A stretch of 64,000 nucleotides of DNA, from assembly GCA_000711775.1 (NCBI GenBank), contig ARYC01018507.1, forward strand, positions 1 to 64,000, given 5' to 3'. The position numbers and the translations under genes are program-made. This document shows positions 22,601-40,462 of this stretch, one piece after another (the first letter of the stretch is position 1; each line of letters begins with the position of its first letter). The DNA comes from Oxytricha trifallax. Taxonomy: Eukaryota > Ciliophora > Spirotrichea > Sporadotrichida > Oxytrichidae. Under the pieces are notes generated by a model. It did not search any database. It was given only the letters and a program-made list of their open reading frames with translations, and was not told the DNA's origin.

Positions 22601-23561
22601 ATTATAAAATTATTTAAATTATATTTTGTATTATATAAAAATAAAACATACTATTGGGATTTAAATAAATATAAACATTGGTTTAAGATTATTTATGTTA
22701 AACTGTGATTTAATGTATAATTTAGAGTTTAAGCGAGCTTTAATTTAATTTCTTACTATTTTTAACCAGGAATTGTAAATATTAAAATAGAATTTGATTC
22801 ATGAATATATTTCTTTCTATTATTAGTATCATCTGAAAATGCTATTGTAAAATAATTTATCATTCCAAGAAATCAAGGATAATTTGCTTTTTATTTATTT
22901 AATAATTATTAAGTTTGTTGAAACACAATAAAATTTTACACTATTAAAATTAATCTAATATATAAATAAAAGGCAATTAGAATTGGCTAAATTTCATATT
23001 TATATATTCATTTGTGCTGAAGTTATATATACTTAGTTTTAATAAATTTAAGTTACCTCTCCTATAATTATCAGATCGAATAAAAACTCAAGTTTAAGTT
23101 AATTTATTCTATGAAACAAATAAACTTGTACAGATTATTGTGAAATTATCTAATTGAAAGTTACAATAAAATTAATCAAATATTTATAATAAAATTAAAC
23201 TAAAAATAAATGTAACTTTTAATTATATAAATAATTTAGAATTATTGCTTTAAGTTAATGTATTATCGCAATAATACAACTTAATTAAAAAAATGGAAAA
23301 TATAATATTAACAGAATTAATAATTGTAAAATAAATTATAATTAAGTCTAGCTAATAATAATGCAGCATTAATAGTAGTTGCACAATTCTCAACAATTTC
23401 AGAGTCCCCAAAATTAACTCCTATATTTCCATTAGTAGCTTTAATATTTCTCTATTCATTTTATTATATAATATTTTATCATTAAATTTCTAAACATATT
23501 TATAAATTATAATATTCAATGAAATTATTAATATAATTAATACTAATAAAACCCATAGGTC
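22601..23561. other. AT-rich intergenic DNA
   Basis: No reading frame, repeat or RNA gene was recognised between the two divergently transcribed genes (minus to the left, plus to the right); promoters for both presumably l lie within it. Confidence 0.5.
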
Positions 23562-26500
23562 ATGAATGACTTAAACCAATTAGGAAGCGAAGACATATCG
23601 ATTTCAAATCCACACAGTGAAGCAATAAGTTCACACATTTCCCCCAGAATAGGTGGTCAAAATAGAAAAAAGAAAAATTAGCAGCCAAAGTTGGAAAGCA
23701 CAAAGTAAAAGTAACCATCAACTAATTTCAATTGTAAGTACAGGATTCTTTAATAAAATAATATAAAAATTCAAAATATTCTTAGAAATCTAAAATTGTT
23801 GACTAATTTTAATGTTTAGAACTATAAAATCCTAGAAGAGAGACATTTAATAACATTCCAATGCTTTTAAATTCATTAATTTAATTTTATTTTAAATTAA
23901 ATTAAAATTATATTGTATTTATGTAATTAGATGCAACTTAATCAGCTATAAATATAAAACCACAATTTGTTCAATAGTTTGCTTGACTTTTTATTGATTA
24001 AGGGTTTAATGATCGTATGTTTTATTTGATTAAAAATGAGGCATTATACAAATATAATTATTTCTATTTATCAATAATTATTGGTTATGAAAAGCATAAT
24101 GAGTTAGGGAAAATACACTTCAGCATGATATTTGTCAAACATAAGTAAAATCTTACTTAATAAATTGTTTAAAAAACTTATACGAATCCCTCTATTATTT
24201 TTTAGATTTGAATGTAATAAAGTCCTCCAAATATCCTTACATCCTCAACTAACTCAAATCTTTACATATCCCCGCCTACATAGCTCAACCCACACAATTC
24301 TATGCCAATTTCAAACTTAAACCAAATTCAATAAATGAGTTACTTAAACATGCAATAACCTCAGTAAAACGGACATTACTAACCGCATACATAGCATTAG
24401 TAGTAGAATCAGTAATAAATTTCAAATGATTAATTCAGAAATAATGATAATAGACCTATGCAACATTGTTCAAAATTTACATTTATTTATGCTAAACACA
24501 TTAAAAAATTAAAAATTAAATCATCGATAATTTGTTATTAAAAATCATTCTTTAAGTCCTCAAGTAAATAATTAGCTGATTGATAGCAGAGGGTAGAGCT
24601 AATCTAACTCAGGGAAATATACTATTAATTATTAACAAGATGGCTCATAATATTAAGAATAGTAAAATTAAATATATAGTCAGAATTAATAAGTTTATCA
24701 ATATGAACATCTAAATATAGGTCAAAATAACTATGGAAATTAAGCAAATCAAAATAATTTAGTACATAGAGAAACCCTTTAATTGGCAGATCAATCAATT
24801 TAAATTTTATATTAAGTTTAATGAATTATAGTTCAGTTTTATAAATATTTTCATAATTTAATATTTATATTTTTACCTATTTCTTTATAAAAGACTTAAT
24901 TATATTAATTCTATATATTTTATGAAATATAATTAAAATTAACTTATTTTAAATTGAACATGCATAGAAATGACTATAAAGTAATATATAATATTACAAA
25001 ATTATAAATCTTATTTATTATTTTAGATCACTAAAGAACTAACATCTAATAGAAATAAATTCAACTTCCTTAATCGCAGTAAAATTAATAGCACTATAAA
25101 ACAACAACAACCACCCCTTCAAATCCGTAAATTAACTTGAATTCCTTCTCCACTAATATCAATAATTTAGTTAATCTTAATAATCCAAATATAACATCTA
25201 GTACTTAAATTAATTATTATTTCATATTAAAATATTGATGCAGAAAAAATAATATATATTACAAATATTTTATTTTAATTGAAATTCATAAACCAAAAAC
25301 CATTCAAATTAATTTATTGAAAATTTGAGTTTTATTTAAATAATTTTAATTTACTTTGAAAATAAAAAGATTTGTTAGAATATAATTTGTAAATTTTATA
25401 ATAATAATATACATTTAGAAGATAAAAAAAGAATTATTAGTTATTAAATTGAGAAATATTGCATAAATTTATTGAAAATGTGGATAAAATAAATCATTTA
25501 CAAAAGTATATACAAAAAGTATATAGGACATAATTGAATGAAATTTAGATAAAATATAATAAATAAAATAAATTGGAGATTTTAATTGGTAAAACATCAG
25601 CTTATATCATTTTGAGTTTTTTTCTTATTTTACCTAAATTTTTGCTATGTAAATTAAAATTTTTAAGAGTTAATTTAATTTTAAATTTCTATACAATTCA
25701 ATTATCATTATTTATTAAAATATTTAATTAAGATATAGCAATCAACTGAGTGATTTTATTTGTGTTTAAATTCAAGGGCATATAAAAAAGGGTAGCCATC
25801 ACAGAAGAACTCAAAGTAAAAGTCAATATACTCCCACAATTGTATAAGTATAAAACCCAGACAAATTAAAAGATTATCATGAAACTATTTCAGAGGGGAA
25901 AATGGTTATTGAGAAGTAACCAACTAAATTTTGTATAAAAGTTTTTAATTTATTTTATAAAGGAATTTCACATAGAATTTTATTTTTAAATTTTAAAACT
26001 TAGACTCTGCATTAAGATGATTAGAATTTGGGGTCGAAAGACTCTAGGAATTTAAGGCCAAGATTAAATTAAAATAAAACTGATATTTCAGATAAGAAAA
26101 GCATTGAAAAGATTAAAAAATCACAAGTATCATCGTTAATAGGCTAGAACTAATATTATTGCTGCAGAAATTTAATGGATTTAAGAAAGTTATAATAATT
26201 TTAAAAATTATAGAGGCTATAAAAATCTTAGGATCTATATCTATCAATAAAAATACACTAAAATTTGTAAAATTATTTGAATTTATTGCTTCTCTAATTC
26301 CTGAATTATTTAGGAAGTAAGTTATTTGATGGAGAGCTATCTATCTATCTCTAACAATAATAATAATTTTTTGCCATTGTATGATTATACAAATTTAATA
26401 AAGTTATTCTTTAAGGATATTCTTCACTGATCTTAAGAGAGTAAGAAAATAATTTGAAGCAAAAAATATAAGAAATGGTAAATAAAAATAAATTTAATAT

Positions 26501-29500
26501 AATTTCACTAAAATAATGTATTCCTATAATTTGTAAATGATTGTTAGTTTTAATATATGAATTAATAAGAACTAAGGGGAGTCAACTGATGATTTAATAT
26601 CTTATAAGTAATTATCAACTACCAATAAATAACTAAAATCTATAAAAGAAAGATAATAGTCTCAGAATTTACCCAATAATAACTTAACCCCTCACGCTAA
26701 CTTTGCTATTAATTTCTCCCCAGACCCTAAATCCCTCAAGGATTAGAATAAAAATCAAATGACTAGTAAATATGCAGCTACTATATTCAAAACACTACTA
26801 TTTTATTATTAATATTTAGAATTGATCATAATAAAATTTAAATTTTATAGAAACCAATAAGAAAACATATATTTCGAGAAAAACCATATAAAAGATATTA
26901 TACTTTGCTTCAAAGTTAAAATAGCAAACTTTAAAAAAAAAGGAAATAATTAAATCAATATTTGATTAAAGGTTTTTTGAAAATTCTGATTTAAATGATC
27001 TATTCAACGAATCTATCAATTTTTTATCTATTGTAATTATATCTTCACAAATATATTAAAATGAATATTATATAAATTCTAGAAGATTATTTTATTAAGT
27101 AAATTTGAAAGACGTAGTTGAAATACCATATAATTTTAACCATTATTTATAAAAATGTAAATTATTTCACAAAAAATATAAATTAATGATATGTGTAAAT
27201 AATCTAAAAATAAAAATTATTAATAAAACAAATAGAAAGTCTTATAAATAATAAAGGCGTTTAGATTGACATCAAATCAGAAAGCTCTAATGAATGATTT
27301 GTTAACTGATTAGGCAAGAACTACAATGACCCAAGAAAAAGGTAAAAGATTGACAGATTTCCATGGAAAGTAGATTTTGAATCACAATAAGAAACTTCTC
27401 TCAAATTATATTAATATCGATTATTAAAATTTAGTAGTAATAATAATTAATTACTAATTTATATAATAATTTATTATTTATTTGTAAATCAAATGATCAT
27501 ACATAATCTATAACAACAGTAAAGAAAAAGAACCCCAGTAGCAGTATATACAATGATAAATAAATTCCAAGTGATTTGAAGTAAAATAACTTCCTTTAAG
27601 GATTAAATGATTTTGATAACAATAAATCTAGGACTATAATTAAAGGCAAGAATTTCACAAACGCTTAATAATTAATGGATTTAAACCCTATTAACTATAA
27701 TTTATGATAATATGAGCAATAAATATAATTAATTTGTAAAAATGAGTTAAATATAAAAAGATAGAATTCAGAATGTAAAATAATTATAAAGTAAATTGAA
27801 TTTCTAGTTTTACTTTATATTTCTAAATCAATAATATGATTAATTATATAATACAAGGTTTAAATCTCTAAGATTCATAATCTAAATAGAGACCTTAAAC
27901 CAATCAAAACGTTCTCGAAACTAATTCAAAGTAAAGTGTTTAAGACATAAAGAGTAAGACTTTAAAACTCTCTAAGAACAGATATGACAGCATAAAGTAC
28001 AACATAGATGGCGACATGATAGATTTAGAAGACCACGAGGAGGATGACAGGTTTAACTAGTTTATAATGCAAGACTTCGATTCAGATCCCCATTTGAGCA
28101 TTGATGAGCAAAGTGCAAGACTCTCCTCAAATCAAAGCTTAAATCATGGTTTTGAAGAGGGTATGTATATTGAGGATGGTATGATTAAAGCCTAGTCAAA
28201 TTTATCATCGTTTAAGGGAGTAAACGAAGAAGAAGGAAATGAGATGAAAAGGATTAACTAGAGGCAATAGAGGTTTAAGTAAGAGTACAGTGATTAGGAC
28301 GATGAGGATGAAGAAGAGCTTAAAGAAGAAGTAGGGGATTTACCTCCTAAAATTGAGGATTTATAAGTGGAGGAGTATGACGATAGTGATGATCTGTACA
28401 GATTTGGGAGACATTTTATACAAAATAACGATGAAGAGTAAGATAGTAACAACGATGCTCCAACTGTAGTTATAGACGAAAATTCATTTTGTGAAAGAGA
28501 GATAGACTCACCAGCAGAAAATTAAGGAAGCAAAAACGGTAATTTTAACATTGAATTCGCTTTAAGATCAATTAAACTGTAAGAAGATGAGGATGAGGCG
28601 AAAAACAAAAAGAAAAAAGTAACAATTTTAAGTGTTGAAGAGGAGGAAGACCTAGTTGCTTAGATAAACGACATAAGAGAGAGAATTAAAAGAGGAGAGA
28701 CTGTTGGATAACAGCAAAAGGTTTAATATGGGGGAGTGGGTACTAGCAGTCAGTTTAACTCAGTTTAAAAATCAGATTATGAAGATTAGTACTACAGATC
28801 TACCAATCTGAATTCAAAAGTCCTTGATTTACAATCGCATTTTCGGTCTGTTGATGATGTACATCATAACATGAACTATAACTCAAGACAATAAAACACA
28901 AATCTTGATAAGCCTTAATCTAATTCATAAGTTCCAAAACCCCCTTTGTATTCTTTAACTTTTGCACATCCCCACGATCCTGATAGAGAAATAGAATAAA
29001 ATCCTCTCGCTGGAATTTCTTAGAAGTAAGCTTTTCACTCAATTGATCAAAATGCTCCTACTAATTGCATTATAATGGATGGACCAAACATCTTTGAAAA
29101 GAAGAAACAAAGATATGAGAAGATACAAAGAATGCGAGGAAACCTTAATCCATAAGGTCCCTATAGTGATGCCATAAAATTGAAATATTTGCTTGTGATA
29201 TTTTTTAATTTAATTATGTTTACATTATCAACACTCAAAAGAAGTAGAGATGATATTACTCCAAATGGTGGTATAAGTTCAAGTGTCTCAGCAAATATTC
29301 CTTCAAGTTAAAAGAAATCAATTGAAAGCTCCTCTTGTAAAGGTTCCTCAATGTCAATGAAAGTTAATAAATTTCAAACAGGTTTGACTTCTCAAAAAAC
29401 CAAGAAATATAAGCAAAATAAGTCTACAGTCTCTAAAATTTAATAAACCTTAAAACCCCTTGGATAGCATGTATAATCCAAATCGAGACAAGTCTCCAAT

Positions 29501-31002
29501 ATACATTAAGTTTATCAAAATCGAGGCTAATCTTAAGGTATCATTATGGTTAATGGAGGAATAACTTAACTTCAATCCATGGATGATGTAGCTTCCAGCA
29601 ATTCTTAAAAGCGAACTACTTCAAAGAACAAATCAAGTGAAAATCCAAACAATTAAGTTTTACTTTACAGTTTAAAGAAAGGTACTATAGCTTCTGTCTC
29701 TGGGGATGGTTCTAAGCTAAATAAAGATACCACCAGTATCAAAAAGAAAATTGTTAAGAAAACTTAAAAACACATGTAATCTATGGCTTATCATCCTCTT
29801 CAAGATAGCCATTCATTGACGAAAGGGGGAAATTTAATAATTAATGTTGGGTAAGAACCAGGAATGGCTCATTCTTCTTCTTTTAAGAAAATGAAGACAC
29901 CAAAATTAAAAATCACAGATGACTTGCTCTTTACAAATAATATTAAAGTATAAATACATTTATAAAAGTTAAAAAACTATTAAGAGTCAATCAAAAATTT
30001 GTAGCATTTTAACTTTAAGCGATAATAAGATCTTATGTTTTCAATAGAATAACTTAAATTTATAAATATTTATATCTTTTGAATGATATCATAGCTTGTA
30101 AGTATAAAAATTTAGTTCATTTTTTTTCTCAATAAGTTAAGCTATTTTAAGTTTAATTTAAGATAAATTTATGTGTTAATTATTAATTGAGACTAATAGG
30201 ATATATTTTACTTATATTATTCCCCGCTTTTAATTATAATTTAGCAATATTAACTAGAAAGGATCTACCTCGAGCAAAAGAATGAATGAAATTTAGAATT
30301 TAGGGTAGTTTAAACTATTAGGTGGTCAGAGTGTCAAAAATAACACAACCCAGTATAAAAATCCCTTTTTCTCAGCTTTGAAATTAGGTTCTAAGTTTGA
30401 CGAATAGAGTCAAATAAACTAACACCATACTTTAGATTTAGTGAATGTAAAATAACAGATTTAAATTGAAAATGAAAGAAGAGCTACAAGTTCCTCATTC
30501 CATAAGTTAAAAAAACAGGATAACTAAATGAATCAGAAATCAGAAAGCATATTTCTATATTTAGTTTATTGTAATTGTAAATTTAAAGCTAAAATCTCCC
30601 ACTACAAAAGAAACAATCCTTGAAACTATCCACTGAAAAAGTAATGACAGGTGTCGATCCTTCATTTCTCGCGAAGCTTATAAAATCTAAGCAAGAGACA
30701 GACAATGCATTTGAAACTCTTAAGAAAAAACTATCTGGAGGCAGCTCAAGCCTTCTCTCTAATGCTGTACATAATATTAATAATAAGTCAGATCAAGTAT
30801 ATATTATTATAATATTATTATTTTTTAAATAATAACAAATTAAAATTGATATTTTTTAAATTAATTTTTAATGAATTAAGTAGCAAGTAACACTATAAAT
30901 AATATAGGAGCTAGTTAAACTTCTTCAGAAAAGAATACTTTAATTGAATTCGAGAAGAAATACAGAAAACTTTCAAACATGATAAACAAAATCTTATAGT
31001 GA
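23562..31002 (+). CDS. Very long Asn/Gln/Ser-rich protein, heavily IES-interrupted
   Basis: This is an unrecognised gene. It starts at ATG 23562 (MNDLNQLGSEDISISNPHSE), and plus-strand protein-like islands follow: 24220-24430 (SPPNILTSSTNSNLYISPP and a Gln-rich tail), about 24705-24795 (IGQNNYGNQANQNNLVHRE), 25770-25920, 26030-26150 (SIEKIKKSQVSSLIGQN), 26650-26790, 27275-27415, 27500-27700, then a nearly uninterrupted block from about 27990 to 29940 with long acidic tracts. It closes with 30290-30570, 30600-30799 (MTGVDPSFLAKLIKSKQET) and 30878-31002 (TGA stop). No catalytic domain is visible; composition suggests a largely disordered protein with a few helices. The numerous small MDSs in the first 4 kb contrast with the intact 2-kb block, so two adjacent genes cannot be excluded. 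Confidence 0.6.
30795..30877 (+). other. 83-bp IES, pointer AAGTA
   Basis: AAGTA at 30795-30799 and 30878-30882. Joining gives NNKSDQVASNTINNIGASQ, linking the two last coding blocks in frame; the spacer is pure A/T. Confidence 0.83.
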
Positions 31003-31187
31003 ACGAACCTTCGAATTTCATTTATTTTCATAGTCCTACTATATATTTCTGAGAGCAATCGAGTTTTATCACAATTTTCAATTTAACTATTAGTTTTCTA
31101 GCTAATTTTTTTCCTATTTAAGTATATCAAATTAAATAAGCATTGTAATAGGTTAGGTTTTATATTGAAATATTAATTCACTATAGT

Positions 31188-33294
31188 TCACAAAAATTTA
31201 TTATTCATTAGTTTTAAAATGCTTTTCATATACTTTTTCATTGTAGCTTTCCAAGACTCATAATGTAAGTATTTTAATTTTTATAAGCAAATTCATAGCT
31301 ATTTTATATAAAGATAAATATTTTAATATTTTCATGTAAGCATCAGATTGAGCTTTGATTTGACTAAACACACCACCATCTTATGAATACACTTGATTCG
31401 CTAAAAAGTTGAACACTTCACTTCTAACAATCCAAAGAAAAGATTTATATAATAATATTGAGCAATTATTTTTAGATTCTTGAGTGTTTATAAAATGTCA
31501 TTTTTAATTTGTTTATTTTAAGTAAATATTGTCAATATCTTCAGAGATCACTTAGACTGCTGCTTTATTCAACCCTAAAAACTCGTCCCTATCTGATTCT
31601 CTCTCATAATCGCTTTCAGATAACTAACTCTTTTTCTGAGGTGCAGTTGTAGGCTTGGCGGCTGCAGTTGTAACTTTAGGTGCTGGTGTAGTAGTGGTGG
31701 ATGCTGTGGTAGTTGAATTTGTAACAGGTGGAATTTTCACGCCAAACATTCCCAATACACTAAATGCTTTTTTCTGTAGATTGTCAAAGATGTTGGCAAG
31801 GTCTTTTATTCCGTCTGCTCTCTTTCTAATGTCATTAACAAATCCAAAAATGTTGTCTAGGAATTGAGCTTGGATATAACCTTCAGTAACTTCCTACAAA
31901 CTAATTTATATTCAAAATAAAATAGCCATCAGAAATTTCAAAATATGCTTTTTGGAATTATAATTATTTAAAACATATGCTTATATAAAATAAATGAAAT
32001 TAGTTATAAACTTTGAGCCAACACATAAGCCTCATCCTCATTTTATGCTCTCTTAAGTTAAGCAAATGTTGATTATGCCCTGATTAAATAAGCGTCTGAA
32101 TTTTTCCATTCTGGAAGAATAATGTCATAATTCTCTTGAGATTGTTGGGCAAGTGGAAGAGGAAGTGCTGCAGTCGCAGGAATTGCAGCTGTCAAAGCCA
32201 ATCTTGCTAGTTTCTTTAAGAGTTTTAGTTGTTAAAACAAATTTATAAATTATAGAGTGCAGGCCCTACTTTTGCAGCAATTTTACCAATAATTGGAGCA
32301 ACTCTGCTTGCTACTCCTTTTAGAGCACCTCCAATCTAATAATTAAAAGTTAATTTTATAGAATGTTCTAGGCAACTTATTTTGAATAGCTCCAAAGTTA
32401 ATGCCCCAATTCGCTTGATTTTCAACACCAACAGCACTTTAAACTTAAACCCATATGTAATGAGCTAATTCTGCATCAATTTAAGATTAAGTTTGATTGT
32501 CATTGTCACTCACATTTAAACACAATTATTTCATTTTTTGAATTTAAATTATTCAATTTTCAAATTAAAATGAATTAAATAGTAAGTTAATGCATTTAAA
32601 TTTCAATCAGATGTTAAATTGTATCAATAGTAAGTAGCACATAGAATAGAGGTTTCAATTTGCCAATTAATAATTGTCAGAGATTTCATTCGGTAATATA
32701 GCGGTGGTGTTTTCATAATTTATTGGACCTTAGTTTTACTCAAGAGTATCTTAAGAGGAAGCTGCCTCGAAATATGGCAATTAATTGTCAGATCCTTCAG
32801 AGCTAGCAGTATCAACAGTCTGATTTTCACTTTCTGTAATATAGTTGTCCAGAGAATAATCATCGAAATTAGGTAATGAGCTTAGATCATTTTAATTTTC
32901 ATTTCCAGATAGAAATCCCATACTTGTATTATTAACATCATCCTATGAGATTTATTGTACTGGTTCCAATAAAGTTGGTTGTAGACTGTTTTTAATTTCA
33001 ACATTAGAATCAACGCTTGATGCTACTGAGGTTGATGTTTAATTTTCAGTTTATAATGGCATTATACTATCACTAATCTAGTTTTCTTGTTATGCCAACA
33101 AAATTTAATTGCGAACTCTTTCTAATATCATGGTAGACTTTAATCTTGACTACATACTGGATGAGACTAGCAAACTTAGAGTAAGGATTATAAGCTTTAA
33201 AGATTTCTTCATTGTAAAAGTAATGATTAGTGAAGTTTTTAATCTTTTTTAACTTCGTTATAAAATTATATTTTAATTTAACTTTAACTGACAC
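31188..33294 (-). CDS. Unknown protein with Ser/Asn-rich head, Ala-rich helix and Thr/Pro-rich linker
   Basis: I do not recognise this gene. Minus-strand blocks read, in order: about 33294-33075 (EIFKAYNPYSKFASLIQYVV), 33065-32700 (an acidic, Asn/Ser-rich region with SLPNFDDYSLDNYITESENQ), 32510-32380 (AELAHYIWVQVQSAVGVENQ), 32340-32165 (GALKGVASRVAPIIGKIAAK, then LKKLARLALTAAIPATAALP), 32150-32030, and 31890-31530 (FLDNIFGFVNDIRKRADGI, then TNSTTTASTTTTPAPKVTT). The last are 31440-31360 and 31265-31188 (SWKATMKKYMKSILKLM, TGA). An ACTC pointer near 32263/32228 joins two blocks in frame. The Thr/Pro/Ala tract resembles a mucin-like spacer, suggesting a secreted or surface protein, but I could not identify a signal peptide with confidence. 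The 33294 start is tentative. Confidence 0.6.
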
Positions 33295-33430
33295 ATATAA
33301 AGTTAGAACATCATCATTTTCTTAAATTTAATCTTAATCGAATAGAAAAGAGAGATAAATATAAACTTATGACGAAATTATTTCTTTTTATTGGCTTTTT
33401 TAAGACAAATTTTTCACAACACTGCATTAT

Positions 33431-37444
<4,014 letters not shown>

Positions 37445-37938
37445 ACTTTGAAGTCCTCCCAGTCCAGAAGGATTTATAAATAAATACTATATTGATGTTT
37501 TAATCAATACATATCCATGTTTTTTCGTTAAGCGGTTATAATTTATTTTATGTTTACAACTTAAATCTTAACAATCGTCTATAAGTAACATGAATTCATA
37601 TACCAAAATTAAATAAAGAAATAAGGATGTGTGGACATTTAAGCATTCATGTTAGATTCCATTTATATTGATATTGCGTACTTGCAAGTAAAAATAAGAT
37701 TTATTAAGAATTATTTACAATCGTAACTTTCGAATTCTATTTACATTCATGAATCTATAATTTGAGTCGATATTGTCGTATATATCTTTAACATTAATTA
37801 TTTTATTTTTTTTAAAAAAATAAAGCAAATTGTAAATATTCAATTTTATTCAAACATACTTTTAGTATCTTATGTACTTTTATATTGACTTAAACTAAAA
37901 AATAGTAGTAGAATTGGAAACAATCTAAATCAATTTAA
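37445..37938. other. AT-rich spacer between divergent genes
   Basis: The kinase gene runs leftward and the next gene rightward. No repeat or RNA was seen; the first MDS of the kinase gene may be hidden here. Confidence 0.45.
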
Positions 37939-39012
37939 ATGTCAGAAATAACCTTCACTAACCAAAATTAATACAATCAGAATTCAAATTCTTCGCGATC
38001 TCCAAATACAGAATCTTAAACTTAAAAAATGCCAGTACAAGAATTCTCAGAGGCTGACCCATTCTAGAACCATTTAGACAATTAAATGACGCTTTTAGAA
38101 GGAAATAAAGCTGATAAGGCAAAGGACTAGGAGCTACCAAAAGACGAGCAAATAAGAACTAACTTTGAATTTGAGGAGAGATACATAGGTAAGGCAAGAT
38201 TAGATTTTGAGAAGGAATTTGTTGAGAAAAAGCGCTTTAATGAAAAGATAGAGCTCGGGACAGAAGAGTTCAAGGAATATATGGACTATTTACTCGAAAA
38301 TTCGGAAACTTAAAAACGAGCTCATATTTGTGTCACATGTTGGCAGTATCAGGGAATAGGTCAAAAGTATGCTCATTTAAGATTAGGCCATTTGACTATA
38401 TTTTGCTATGAACTTAAGAGTGAAGAGCAATTTCTTGAATATGCAGAACAACATGAAAAAATCATTACTGAGGCTGATGGAAAGAAATTCGTTGAGCCTT
38501 TTAAAGCTTATCAAAGAAAAACTCCCAATATGATTTGTGATAGTTTCTAGACAATTGGAAATAGTAATTATGGTTATGTTCCGCTTGTAGCTTCTAATAC
38601 GGTTTACATGGATGAACTGAGAAAACTTATGTTTGACAAATTTATGGTTGATTAGGAGAGTCTTGTAAGAGAGTAAGCCCTCAGAAATAAGGAGGAATTT
38701 TTGCTTAAGAAAAAGAACATGAATCTTGTAGATGAAGTCATGGTTGGTGTCATCAGAGCGGAAAAAGGTTTAAATGCGATAAAAGTACTAGTTAAGGATT
38801 ATTTTTCTAAAGTAATGCAGGAAAAAGAACACGAAATTAGTTTTTAGCATTCTGTTCCCATGTACTAAGAACAGCAGTAATAGGAGTTGCAAAGGAACAA
38901 TATTTTCTAATAGCAACTAGATTAGCAATTTATACAAAACGAGTCTAGATAATACAAAACTAAGCAAAACAGAATCAATGAAGAGTTTGATGAAGATTTG
39001 ACATTCAAATGA
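37939..39012 (+). CDS. Uninterrupted 357-residue protein with C2H2-type zinc-finger-like motif
   Basis: A single frame from ATG 37939 to TGA 39010-39012 needs no IES removal. The N-terminal third is acidic and charged. Around residues 130-155 is HICVTCWQYQGIGQKYAHLR followed by LGH: cysteines and histidines spaced C-x2-C-x11-H-x4-H, a plausible zinc ligand set. The following region is helical (TIFCYELKSEEQFLEYAEQH), and the tail is Gln-rich with a possible coiled coil. The downstream neighbour has the same ligand spacing. I know of no named family; a nucleic-acid-binding or protein-interaction role is a guess. At least nine in-frame TAA/TAG Gln codons exclude the standard code. Confidence 0.88.
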
Positions 39013-39112
39013 TTGAACAGAAGATGATTATAAATATTTAATTTTCCCAAATTTTTTCCTTTAATTAAACTTTGTTAAGCTAAATTCTAATAATTTCATT
39101 TATTACTTCCTA

Positions 39113-40315
39113 ATGAAAAAGTCAAAGACTGTCAGATTCAATAACAACGGAGATAAGCCTAGAAAGCCAAGAATTAGAAATAAGCCCACAATCCCTGAAG
39201 ATATCGATGAAGTCAACTAAAACATGGGAGTTGGTTTAGGACCACTTGACGAAGAAGATACTTAATATGAGATGATGCATTTTGGAAACAAAGATATCGA
39301 TGAGGTTGACGATGTTGTAGAATTAATGGATGAACTAGATCACTATGGAAATGCAGATGGAGTTGGCGCACCTGCTGATGATGTCGATATATACCAGTAC
39401 CAAGATGTGAATAATCTTCCTGCAGATAAGGCGCTTAAGAATATAAAAATCGCAAAATAGAAGTAAGCCAGATTGAACTAGAAGTACAAAAATCAGCAGT
39501 CAGAGATAATTTAGGTGTCTATGGATTCTCAACAATTTAAAGAATTTATAAAACTTCTTGAAGAACCAGACAATCATGCTAAGCCTAGACTACCTGTATG
39601 CCTGACTTGCTGGAAATTTATCACAGAAAACTAAAAGATGATTCATATGAATAACGGACATCAGTGTTTAGGCAAAATGGAAATAAGAAGTGAATCAAGA
39701 TTTATCCAACTAGCTAAAGATTGGAGTAAGTACTCTTGGGATGGCATCATCCAACTATTCTCTCCGAAATCTAATGAATAAACAAAGGAACCTATTTAAC
39801 CAGCTTTTATTTCTCAAACTATTGGAAGCCAAACTGCTTAATCTAACCCTTAATCTCCTCAAATCTAAAATAGACACATATCTCATAAATCAGCACCATT
39901 TTTAGCAGCTCCATTATGTCCTTACAATACAATTCCAAACTCTTCAGGTTTGGGAGGCGAAAAATGTGGAAGCGATTCATAACCAGTGAACCACTCAAAT
40001 TTTGCAAAGTCTCAATCGAATTTTAAGTAAGATATGCTAAGTTTTGGAAGATTAGCACTTGGTTTTAAAAATGAGAGCAGAGAAAAAATTTGTTAAGTTC
40101 TTGAATTATTTAAGGATCAGGTTCAGTTAATTGAGAGATAACAGAAGGAAATTGGATACAAGCTCAAAATGCTTATGAACTGTGGAACAGCTAATAATGA
40201 AGACGATAATGATATTATTGATGTGAAAGAGGTTCCTTCTCAAATTGCTTTTATTAATAGCGCCATCTATAACAATAACCTTCAGAGTTAACTTGAATAA
40301 GTAAATGTAATTTGA
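39113..40315 (+). CDS. Uninterrupted 400-residue protein with the same C-x2-C-x11-H-x4-H motif
   Basis: The frame is open from ATG 39113 to TGA 40313-40315 and lies 100 bp after the previous stop. The N-terminus is basic (KKSKTVRFNNNGDKPRKPRI), followed by an acidic Asp-rich stretch (DEVDDVVELMDELDHYGNAD). Near residues 161-186 is VCLTCWKFITENQKMIHMNN followed by GH, with exactly the cysteine/histidine spacing of the upstream gene and the same CxTCW start. A Ser/Pro/Gln-rich linker precedes a predicted coiled coil near the end (FKDQVQLIERQQKEIGYKLK). Outside the motif the two proteins do not align by eye, so this may be a shared domain rather than a simple gene duplication. The function is unknown. 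Confidence 0.88.
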
Positions 40316-40462
40316 AGAATAAAGGGTTATTTTGATTTTTTAATTTCTTTAATTTTAACTTACCATCAAATTTTATATATTTATCATTGAGTTTTAAAAT
40401 TAATTGCTTAATGCTTTGTATTATAATTTATTAATTTAAAAATATTTTTTAATAATCTTTGG

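Noticed and set aside
29170-29240. A GTGAT-flanked IES in the long low-complexity gene
   Set aside because: The 29-bp interval would break the frame, which is open straight through; no supported junction was found.
31655-31867. Plus-strand Val/Ala-rich frame resembling a membrane segment
   Set aside because: It is antisense to the Thr/Pro/Ala tract of the minus-strand gene, whose own frame connects to neighbouring coding blocks.
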